A DNA stretch of 64,000 bases, from positions 59,248,966 to 59,312,965 of the forward strand of contig OX393576.1 in assembly GCA_947652605.1 (NCBI GenBank), read 5' to 3'. This stretch comes from Elmis aenea (lineage: Eukaryota > Arthropoda > Insecta > Coleoptera > Elmidae). Position 1 is the stretch's first letter. Every line of letters begins with the position of its first letter. The notes beneath the pieces are model-generated. The model was not told where the DNA came from and did no database searches. It was given only the letters and a program-made list of their open reading frames with translations. The position numbers and the translations under genes are program-made. Of the stretch, positions 38,701-50,700 are shown piece after piece.

Positions 38701-41700
38701 ATTTTCAATTACACTCTGTTTTTTAACAAAGATATTGGACAACTGGGCAACGTCGGATATGAATCGACGTGTTCCATCATACCAAGCGAGAATTTACATG
38801 TTTAAAAAAAATCATGAAAGTCACCTTAATATTTTTTTAAAATTAACATTTACTGTGTAGTTTTGTAAAATTTCGGTTTTATTAAACATCTGCAACCAAC
38901 TAAACAAGCGCCACAATGATAAAATCTACGAACTAATTTTCCCATTAAAGTGAAAGTGTTAGAGAGAAAAGAAGTTTTATCATTATTTTGATTTAAAACA
39001 TAATGTAAATTCCGTTTTATTTAAGCAGCCATTATAGAAATTTAAGGAAAGATTAGAAAGCATTTTTTAAAGATTCCTATGCAATTAGCTACAATTTGCT
39101 TGCGTAGTTTATTAAATCATTGTGATAAAATATATTACATATAGTGGCGCAGTCAAAAAAATTGGGAAATGTACAATAAATCTACAAAAATTTGATAACA
39201 TTAATCGTTAAGTACGTTGTTAATTATATTCTATACCATATACTCCTTTGTAAGACAAAATGACCAAGTGGATCATGTTCATGCCTCCAAATTTTCTTTT
39301 TAGATTATAATTCAGGACCAAATTATTATGGACTGTTAAATTTTCTAAATAATTGAACAACAGTAGTTCACAGGAATTTAAAACAACTGCTTTTTACAAT
39401 ACTGATGGATAAAATAATTAAGGAGTGCGAAGAAAATACAAAGAAAGCCTACTGGGGATGGAATAAACTGAAACTAATAGCTTTAACAGAACTAACCTTT
39501 GCAGATGATGTGAGGCTGTTAGCTTAAAACGAAAAGGACAATATAATCTGCGGGTGTGGACAGATACATTTAGAAGATACAAATTGAGCATCAATATAAA
39601 CATACAAAGACTATGTTCATAAACTGGTATGGTGCCCAGGGCACACCAATATACCAGGTAGGGTTGCCACATGTTGAGATGCTCAATGTAGGACATTTTT
39701 GTAAAGCAAAACAAAAAGGGTCATTTTGTTGTGAAGATTAAAAAAAAAAAACCTCGCATGGGTCATTTTGAAGAGCAAAGAAAGGAAATCCTCCTGTATT
39801 TGTTTAAAAATTGTCGCCATGTACAATGTAGGACAATTACGCTTGCGTGTAGGACGTAGGACATCTATCGTAATTGTAGGACTGTCCTACCGAAAGTAGG
39901 ACGTGTGGCAACCCTGATACCAGGGTACGAGAAGGCAGATCGCCTAGCCAAAATTGGCAGCGAGACACCTTTCTTCGGACCATAATCCGCAGTTGGTACA
40001 TCCTATGGAACAGCCAAGCGGTGTCTTAATGACATTAATATAGGGGCATAATGCTCATTGGAAAACAATTGCAGGACAAGCTCATTCTAAGGCTATCCTA
40101 TCAATGGTCTAAAGAAAAGACAGAGGGTACAATAGACCAATAGGTCGCAGTACACGGGTCTAGGAAGATTCACCGAAAACCAATTCACCGCATATCAATT
40201 CGCCGAATAAGCAATTCACCGAATCATCGAAAAATAAATGGATATAAATTACCTGAAATATGTTAATCAAAGATCAGAAAGTAGGTAATATATTGTGACT
40301 GACCATCCTATTTTGTACATTGGTTGCACTTTTTGGGGTTAAGTACTTATTACTCATAATTATTTTTTTTAAATTATGGCTTTATAAGGTGGTTGGGCAC
40401 TCAAACGTTGTTTTACGTATTTATATCCACAGCTCTAGAGCAATTATTATTCTCATTGTTTTATTTGTTTCTTATTGTGTAATAATTGCTCTAGACCTGT
40501 GGATATAAATACGTCAAACAACGTGTGAGGGTCCAACCACCTTATAAAGCCATAATTAAAAACACTAAAAATATGAGTAATAAGTACTTAACCCCAAAAA
40601 GTGCAACCAATGTACAAAATAGGATGGTCAGTCACAATATATTACTTACTAACATATTTCACGTAATTTATATCCATTTATTTTTCGATGATTTGGTGAA
40701 TTGCTTATTCGGTGAATCTTCCGGATACCGCAGTACACAGTACAGGAACCCGAAAGGGGACCACCTCCGCGGAAATAATAATAGTAATAATAAATGTTCA
40801 TAATGGTCATAAGCTGGTTTTAAGCTGTTGCTAATTCTTGGATAGTTTGCCTGGAGTCTGCTTCAATTTATGCAATGATTTTACAATCTAAAGAAAAACT
40901 ATAATACTTATGGGTACCCCTTATACAAGATGACCCGATTAAGAAGAAAAAGAAGAACTTAAGGGCTATCACATTTTTTTAAAAAGTTTTTAACCACAAA
41001 TTTCGCAACTTTGCCACAACTGAATCGACATCGTAGCTCTTAAGAAAGAAATCCCAGGTTAAACCTCGAACTTGAGACACCTTGTATACTGTTTAAGTAC
41101 ACACTTAAATTTCAAAAACTTAAACATGTAGGTACATTTTAAGATTTTAACGTTTACATACGCACAAATTATACTACATTAATGAAACACCAGAAATCTA
41201 GAGACTAATTTAGTTGTAGACCAGATAGCCGAATATTCTTAATAAAAACATTTCGAGAGAAAATCCCGCTTGTAAGCATTTATTTACAATAGCAACCTAC
41301 ATACGACAGTGATAATGAAGAAGCAACTGGTAATATCCGGTGAACAAGCAAATACAGGCGCTAATTGGCATTGACATTGTTACTAAAACTTGTGTCAAAC
41401 AGTAAACGATTATTAAGAAATTTAAAAAATATATATACGAATCCGGGACAGATGGCTGGCTGTGGCAACAATTAGAAGCACCAATAACTGCTGGCATTTA
41501 CATTGCAATAAACATCTGTCTACAAATGACTAATTATATGTAACTAATTAAGCAAATAACTGTTATTTAAAATGAAACCAGTAATCCCAACTAATCAACT
41601 GTGTTACGACACTGTCACAAAATGATTGCAAAAATGGTTGGTTAATTACACGTTATAATTTTTTTTTTAGTTTCAGAAATGTTAATAGAACTGGGACGTA

Positions 41701-44700
41701 TCAATTTCATTTAGATCTCGGTTCCATTTAGGGAACATTGTATAACCAACTGCAAGTTATATTTTAGGATGCCATTAACGATAAATAATTCCCCTCACGA
41801 CTATAGTCTCTACACAGGACCGACTGAGACCATGGTTTCAAAATTCTAAAAAATATACATTTCCCATAAAAAAATAGTTTTGCAAATATTTTGGGGCCCC
41901 ACTAATAACTTTTTCCCCAGACCCCACAAAACCTCCAGCCGGCTCTGTCTCTATGCTTTTTTGAAGAACAAAAATCGATTTTTATTTTAACAAAAGCAAT
42001 TGGGAAAATACTTCTTCCGCACATTATTTACACCCAAATATTAACCCTTAAGCATAATTTTTATTAAATTCCGATTTAAAAAATCAGGAAAAATAGAACA
42101 GTGCAAAAATTATGGACGCTATAAAACTCTGTTATTTTGTTGACAGTAGAATGTACCCAACAGCTTACACATGCATCAATAAATTATAGCTGATGTACCA
42201 AATCGTGATGATCAAAGTCTAAATGTATTAATTGCAAGATTTTGTTTCTCAATACATTTTTTATCTTTTAAAAAATGTTAATAATACCATCAAAACGTAC
42301 ATTGACAAGTCGTCTGCTTTATTTTATTTAATTAAGCATAATTCGTTCTATCGGTTAAAGCACTTTTTTTAAATTAAAAAATTCCAGACTGGTATTTTGA
42401 ATATTTATATTACATGTCAAAGAGAAAACAATGTTATATACAAAAACAGGATTTAATATAGATTTTACATTTATTGGTACATATCTATTTAATAAAAAAT
42501 TAAATACTCCTATTATATATACAGGGTGGTCCACTTTTTAGTAGCAGGGCTTCAACAGTCGATAAAAAAACTTATTTTAAAGCGATAACTGCAATCATAT
42601 GTTAAATTCTCCATAATGACGTCACGTTTTGTCGTTATGACAGCGGATAAAAAGGTACCTAACTAAATATCCACTTGCATTTTTGCATGTAACTTTTGTT
42701 ACCGTGCAACCGACTTATGACTAAAAGAGTTTGACGTTTTGTTAGTTATTATTTGAAGGTTATAATTTATTCGTGCAGTTATTTATCGTACCGAATTACA
42801 CTCGAGCTTTGTTTTTATCCTGGACAAACTTGCTTTTACTAAACTCAAGTTTAGTTGTTATTAGGCAACTCTTGACTGTCAAAGATAAAACAACGAGTCC
42901 GACAGTTTTGTCTCGTCGACTTTCCTAGCAACCAAACTTTCGTAGCAACGCAAGTTTATCCGGCTAAAAACAAAGTTCTCGTGTAATTACCCCCGAATAT
43001 TCCATATTAACGTGGGTCCAAAAACGCTTCATTTTAAAGATACAGGGTGTTGAAATTTTCGAAAAATTAACGATAATGTTTAACCGTTTCTCAACCAGTA
43101 GATATATTTAAACCAAATTTGGTGTACAGCACCACCTTATAGGTTACCACAATCGGTGAAAATTTCAAGTCCCACAAGCAACCAGTGGCGGAGTTGTGAG
43201 GGTTCAGTTTCAATAAATTTTATAAAAAAACTAGTACGGCTCTGTTAAAAATCAAACTCGAACTTGTTTTTGGGTAGACATTTTATTCTAAACTAAAAAA
43301 GTCTCTTGACTTTTCTTTGTATCTGCCACCGTTTGGCGCGGAAGTTGATTTATTTTACTATTTTCGCGAAAAATTTGCTCCTGTTCGATCTAAAAATATC
43401 GCGAAAAGCAGAAAATTGCAACTTGCAGAGTAGATGCTCACCTAATCGTTAATTTAGCGGAACTTCTCCAATCATTATTAGTATATTCTGTTATTAAAAA
43501 CTGCAAAAAGCGGTAATTACTTCTTTATTACGAATATCTATATATATAAAAGAGCTTGTTTGTGTGTTTGTTTTTTTTTGTTCGCTATAGAATCCTAGGT
43601 CCGTTGACCGATTAGGACCAAATTTTGCACAGTTACTATTTAGGACCCAACGGATCAAACGTCGTATAAAGGACGGCCGGGAACAGCCGGAAACGTCTGG
43701 GAACGTCCGCAGAGCGCGAGCGCGCAGCACGAGTAGTCTGTGATTGATAATCTGGGAACGTCCGCCGGGCGCGGAGCGCGAGTAGTCTTTGATTGATAAA
43801 AGAGAATTGTAATCACCCGTGCAACGCAGGGTAATTAATCTAGTTACCTATATTTTTAGATCGAACTTAGGAGCAAATTTTTCGCGAAAATAGTAAAATG
43901 AATCAAATTTCGCGCCAAACGGTGGCAGATACTAAGAAAAGTCAAAAGACACTTTTTGATTAGAATAAAATGCTCTACCCAAAAACAAGTTTGATTTTGA
44001 TTTTGAACAGGGCCGTAGCAGTTTTTTATAAAACTGAACCATCACAACTCCGCCACTGGTTGCTTGTGGGACTTGAAATTTTCATCGATTGTGGTAACCT
44101 TTAAGGTGGTGCTGTATACCAAATTTGGTTTAAATATATCTACCGGTTGAGAAACGGTTAAACATTATCGTTACTTTTTTGGAAAATTTCAACACCCTGT
44201 ATCTTTAAAATGAAGCCTTTTGGACCCATGTTGATATGGCATATTCGCTTTAAAATAAGTTTTTCTATCGACAGTTAGTCCTGCTACTAAAAAGTGGACC
44301 ACCCTGTATAAAGTTTAATGCGAAATAAAATATATTTTAATATTTATTTGCGTAGATTTAGTAACGTAAGTTTAACGCCAAATAGTTTGATAAAAAATTG
44401 CTTTTACCAAGGAATAAATTCCAGTGTCAAGAGGTTATTATAATAAATGTTGAAGATATACCATAATTATTTGCAAAAATATACCACTGGTCTTTGTCAA
44501 AGATCAACTGAATAATTAGGTTATAAGACTTATTTAAATAAAAATTTAATTGTAAAAAATGACCATTCTAAAAATGTTTTTAAATATTCAAAAAATTGCA
44601 TTATTCACAGCCAACTTGCACGATAATTACCGTTTTTATCTCATAAAATAATCAAAATGTATGTCTAATTTTTTTTAGAAATAAGACAGCTTTGCGACAA

Positions 44701-47700
44701 TCAACATCATGACAGATTATTTTGCTTTCATCGATGTAGCAATGTTTTTAGATGGCATTAAAATGGCCACAGTTTAAACTCTTAAAACATATATTTTTTG
44801 CTACTTTAAACAAATTTGTTTCGCTTAAATTAAGCGAGGCCTCCATATTATCAATTAAACGTTTCAACCTGTACAGCAGGTAAATTAAAAACGAATAAAC
44901 AAAACAAGAAAATAAATTAAGAACAACATTAAAACCCGATTCAGATAATGTTTTACAGTCATACTATACTGTAGCAGTCGAGCGCATTAAATGTGAAACA
45001 TTTGCGAAAGTAAAACCTTTATGCAAAAACGTTCTGGCATTAATTATATAGTTATGCAGGTATTACAAAATCGTCTTTCACTGGATAATTCATTTACTGT
45101 GGCGGTTTATATAACGAGAACAACCACGACAGTTTCAAACGGTATCTAAGGCTAAACAATTCAAAATTTACTTAAATCTTTAAAATCTACAGTTTGAAGT
45201 ATGTTTTACATATTGTATTTGTGTTAAAAGCAGGGCGGTATTAAGTTGCGAACAACAAAATAGTATATTACATAAGACATAACAAGAGTTGCAAGAAGCA
45301 TATTACGCACGAGTGGAAAAGTTGCGCACGGAGCCGCGTAGCGGCGAGTGCGTATTTCCACGAGTGCGTAATTGCTTTACAGCTCGTGTTATTTACCATA
45401 CTTTTTCTACGATCACGTCATACCTACGATTTTAGCTGTTTTTTGGCTAATATGTAATTACGTTGTCTTGTCAACTTTGATGTAAGCCTACTTTGACATA
45501 TCTAGAGAACTGTGCGTTTTGCTTACCGTGCGTTATAACTTACTTACTAGGCATGCAGAAAGTGTTAAAGCTGCGTTCACATAGAAAAGTATTGCATTGT
45601 ATTGAAAGGTGCCTGCAAGAGTAGCGTTCACATAGAGGTGTTATAGTGGCAGCGCCAGCTACTTGTACACTAATGACGATTCCCATTGCGCATACGCAGG
45701 GTTAATCCGTAGATCACTGTGATTGGTTCTTGTTATGGGGTATTGCAAGAAGCTTGGACCTTGTTAGCTCATACAACGCGGCTTGCAAGGCAATTCCACT
45801 ACTTTGCTTATGAAAACGCTGGCATTTGATATTCGTATACTTAACTTTGCTTACGCTACAAAACAATACAATACTTTTTTATGTGAACGCAGCTTTAGAC
45901 GTAAGGCTACTTCGATCTTTCTAGACAAGTGTGCGGTTTGCTTACCGTGCGTTAGGACTAGGGTTGCCAACTGCCTTTTTTTGAAAAGGACAGTCCCTTT
46001 TTGGGCAACTTTTGTCCTTTAACTTTTTTAATGAAAATTATGCCTTTTGTACTTTCAGTAAAATGTTTAACAGGAACTTTAAAAGAAAGAAAGGCATAGC
46101 CAGCTCTAGTGTTCATTCAAAAAAAGTAAGTTTGTGTCATAACTTTTTAACAGAGAGCGTAAAAAAATGTACTTAGTACCATCAAATGCTACATACAAAT
46201 ATCTACAAATAATTTTCCCAATTTTTTTCGACAGTTACAACAATAACGGAGATAAGACATTATAAATATGACAAAATAACAGTTTTCCACCAATAACTCA
46301 AAAGCTGGAATATTTTGAAAACGCTTCTGAGTTTGTCTTAAAAAACTGCACATTTTTGGTAATTTGACAGTTCTTTTATCTTGAATATATAGCGAGATAC
46401 CCAGGTATAACCCATCAAATTTGGACCACCCTGTACATAGTTATATGTATATTATATATTATGTAAAAATACAATTCCCTGCATAGACGGCAAATTCGCG
46501 TTTGTGTTCAATGAATAAAAATTAAATAGTGATAAAGCCGGTTTTAGGAATTATTTATTTCGCTTTCGTTATTACTGACCAAATGAATGAGTGTCAGGTT
46601 AAAGGTTACTTAGAGCCTTTTTTAAATGAAAACAAACGTAAAACCCCGAACTGGAAGCTTCATTTTTATTAATATTTGTTTTTAAAAGAAGCTTTAACCA
46701 ACCTTTGGCTTCACCCTCTAGTACAGACCAAACGAACGAGGGCAGGTTAAAGGTTACTTAAAGCTTTTGATTACTTTGGTTTACTACAAGCTTTTTTCAT
46801 ACTTTGATTACCTCACTTTATGTTTTTACAATATAAATGTATTTTTAACCAGAAGCTAATCGAAATTAGTACACAAAAGGATTTTCAAACTTAAATATTA
46901 TTTAACACAAAAAAAACAGCAATTTTGTTTCAGTGTTTCAGTAAATTTCTAACCAATTTGCTATTCATATACTCTTTTCAAAATGTATTTAAGGTTTTGC
47001 TTTTCGTTACAATGTCATTTTTAAGTAAATTTTACATCATTATTTTAAATTGCTTTTTTAGGACTACTTTAAGTTACAAGATCATGCGCCCAGCTAGAAG
47101 AATAAATGGAGCTGTTTAGAAACTGTAACTACAATGTTGGGTGATTTTTAAATAAACCTAACTACATATGCAACTTTTAGCACAAAAAACCCTCGCTGAA
47201 ATTTTTTTTACAAGCCCACTTTTTTGCTAGTCCTGCAATTGTAAGGGAGTAAGTTTGACGTCACGTTACTATAGGTAATAAGCAATACAGCCACAAGAAT
47301 GTGAAAACGACTTAAATGTAAAGCGACTTCCGATTGACAAAATTATTTAAATGAGTTTATATTAGGCAAACGACCTACATTACAATATTGGAATATTTAT
47401 GCATCACTACGTATCTAATTAATGCCGACCAATTAGCGTTTATTTTATAAACGTGATTCAGAAAAAAATGTAACACGCCAGAGCGAAATTACTTAACAAA
47501 ACACATTTTTTTTACGTAACGGGGTTATAAAATCATGATTTACAAAATAAGGAAAGTAAAATAAGAGTGTTTTACAGAGCTTGACAAATGTGAAATTGAG
47601 ATTCAAGCTGTCCCCCAATGGGGGCCTCCAACCCCCTTCCGAAAGCCTTAAAATTAAAAGCAAATGAACTAAACCAACAAAAACTAATTTTTTATCATTT

Positions 47701-50700
47701 AAATACGTACTAACAATTAATACATTACCAATTCCAATGATTACAATTTACATATTATTTACATTTATGTATTTCAGCAAGAATTTTAGGACATGTAAAA
47801 TATTATACGCAATTAAACCAGCGTCAAAAGCATATTTATGATTATTAAATGTAAATGTCGCGCACTTACATGCACACTTTTACATGTAAATCAGAAATAA
47901 CAAAATATGTTAAGTATTAAAAGTAACGCTATAATTTTTGTATATTGTGTTGTAATAAAAGCAGTAAAATAAATAAAAATGTTATTTAACAGTGGATTTA
48001 AATATAGGGGGTAGCGTTGTGTTCATGAGCGTAACGATATGGTGACTCGAGAAAGCAATGGTAGTTTGGTAGTAGACTCATGGAGAAGAAGGCCCCAATA
48101 GGCAGTGGTTTTTTTAAAGTTATAACTGTACTTGATTAAAATTTGGAAATAATTATATTCTAACCAGCCCCTCGTCTGCACGGAGGCGCATGAAAAGTTG
48201 GAACATGCAAATATGGAATGTTCAAATCTGGAAAATGCACCGAACGAATCATTCAAATTTTGAATCGTTCAACGCTGGAATCACAACGCAGGCATCATGC
48301 AACAATGGTTCTATCGTACGGAGAATTCTAAATATTTCTTTTGTGTTTTAGAATAGAAACAGTGCAGACTGCAGACGGTAAGCCATTCATATCTGGAACA
48401 TTTAAATGAGGAATGTTCAAATCTGGAGCATGCACCGATAGAATCATTCAACGCAGGTATCATGCAACACGGGAATCGTTCATCGCTGGAAAGCTCAAAT
48501 CTGGAATACAGAAATTAAGAATTTTTGCTGCCCTCTATATTACAACAGCCAAAGTATAATGTAATTACAAAACATTTCGTTTTATATTTTATCTTAACTA
48601 TTGTACAGTGGAAGATAAAAACATCGTGTTAATGGTAACTCAAGGGCTACAAATTGGGGCAAAGTTGCGTAATTATAACGCTTAGTCAATTTCAAAAAGA
48701 AAGTAAAAGAATTGGCTATTATAATTACGCAACTTTGCCCCAATTTGTAGCCCTTGAGTTACCATTAACACGATGTTTTTATCTTTCACTATACAATAGT
48801 TAAGACAAAATATAAAACGAAGTGTTCTGTAATTGCATTATACTTTGGCTGTTGTAATATAGAGGGCAGCAAAAATTCTTAAATTCTGTATTCCAGACTT
48901 GAGCTTTCCAGCGATGAACGATTCCCGTGTTGCGTGGTTCCATCATTGCATGTTTCCTGCGTTGAGTGATTCCAGTGTTGAACGGTTCAGGATTTGAATG
49001 ATTCTATCGATGCATTTTCCAGATTTGAACATTCCACATTTAGATGTTCCAGATATGAATGGCTTACCGTCTGTACTGTTTCTATTCCAAAACACACAAA
49101 AAATCAGAATTTTTTGTACTATTTTCAAAACTTTCAATGTACTCAGAGGTTTATACTATAATTAAGAAACTTTTGATATACTTACTTATGGCCAATCGTA
49201 GTAATAAATAAAGTTTTACCTTCGCCTACTGACATGAACTAAAAAAAGCTTTGCTGCACATGTATTATACGATTTTGCAAACAAAGCGGCCATGCGAATT
49301 GTACAAGACTGTTGTGTTAAAATACATTTGTATTGTATTCAAGTGGAGCGGAATCTAGTTGTGGCTAGTTAACATGAATTTATAATTACTGCTATTCTTA
49401 AGAGGGCGTGAATGTGTTCTTAGCTCTTTAAACGCATAAAATAACCCACAAAATGTACAACAACCCAAACATTTTTAGATTAAATACGACACAAAACCGA
49501 TGACTTAAAAAAATGCCTGATTTTGAGGTTGGTCTGTACGAGTTATTATAAAACTAACGATTAAATGTTTTGCTAAGGAAAATAGACAAAGTGGCAAAGT
49601 TTATAAAATTCTTGTATTGATCATAAAAATTGTTTTGTTTAGATTCAATACAATAAAAAAAGTAGTTTGGGTTCGTATAGATACCATAATTTTTTTTCGG
49701 ATAAAAATCAAACATCAACCTCCATGAAAATATCGTAGAGAAAATTGCTCGTATTTCTTTTACAAAGTTCGATTAAAAATGAGTCCTAGGGCACCCAACG
49801 AAAAATTTGGAAGGAAAAATTGTTCTATAAGTTACAGAATAAGGTTCAGCTTTACTTCAAAGAAATAGACAATTTTAAGCTGACTTCCTGCTCGACTTTC
49901 GGCTCCCATAATTTTCAAAATACTAGTCACAAAGTACTCTCTTCTTGCTTGGAAGCAGCTACAACTTAGGATGATCAATCTTTCGCAAATGATTGCAAGA
50001 AAACGTAAAACCAAAGGAAATGCATACATACAGCTTAGTGCCTGATATTATATTTGATCACTTTGAATTTTTTTAGACAAAGAAAATATCAGAGAGAAAA
50101 TCTAGCAGCATTCTTATTGATATGGCCTAAGACTTAGATTACTCAAGCAGTGATACACAATAAATACCTATTCTCATACTTGTTTTTTTTTTAGACCTGC
50201 CAATATATTTTTACAGTCGAATAAGCTTAAAGCAAATAACGCATCCAAAATTAGCTAAAACTAATTAACCACTTAATGAAAGTCAATACTGCATCGTTAT
50301 GTAATCAAACGACACTTTAATTTCTGGATGTAATCACCAGCATATGAATCCAACATTATTTACACTTTCCAATGTAATAAGTGACAGTTCAATCAAATCT
50401 GCAGTCGATTAGATGGCGTAATGTAATGTTGTACTGATATATTCCGAGACACAGACATCCTTGACATTTTATTGTTAAACAAGTTGGGTTTTACAGTCTC
50501 AGGCAGTTAAACTTGCTCCAAGTCGATGGACATATATATGTACCATACCAGGTTGGACAAAATTACGTAAAAAAAACAATAAAAAAAGAGTGTGGTGCGT
50601 GATCTGCAATCCGCGTGAGTGTTTTTAATTAGTAGCAAGTAAAAATTTAAAAAAAGATAATTATTGGAAAAAAATTGCATCAATAAACTTTTTAAGACAT

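Larger units (their letters stand above)
39416..40960 (+). pseudogene. Degenerate non-LTR retrotransposon (reverse transcriptase and RNase H remnants)
   Basis: At 39416-39530 the plus strand reads LMDKIIKECEENTKKAYW and then LTELTFADDVRLLA before a stop; FADD is the reverse-transcriptase catalytic motif. Further on, KLVWCPGHTNIP and, after an insertion, GYEKADRLAKIGSETPFFGP give an RNase H C-terminal region as in I/Jockey-group elements. Frames shift repeatedly and stops are frequent. The 3' end is near 40940 (AAGAAGAAAAAGAAGAA). Two later elements interrupt it, at 39659-39916 and 40163-40722. The RT and RNase H parts may come from one copy, with internal deletion. Confidence 0.65.
42522..44306. 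mobile_element. Foldback element with two or more nested insertions, 1.8 kb, TA duplication
   Basis: It begins CAGGGTGGTCCACTTTTTAG and ends with the inverse, AAAAAGTGGACCACCCTG, with TA on both sides. A second internal TACAGGGTGTTGAAATTTTC (near 43045) and its inverse (near 44185) are also paired. Arms pair through to about 43400 and 43850. The left arm contains about 410 bp (42588-42998) absent from the right arm, and the central loop contains another insertion at about 43532-43846. No protein is encoded. Confidence 0.85.

Noticed and set aside
43494..43730. 78-codon minus-strand frame
   Set aside because: It lies within a repeat in the foldback loop and includes CpG repeat units.
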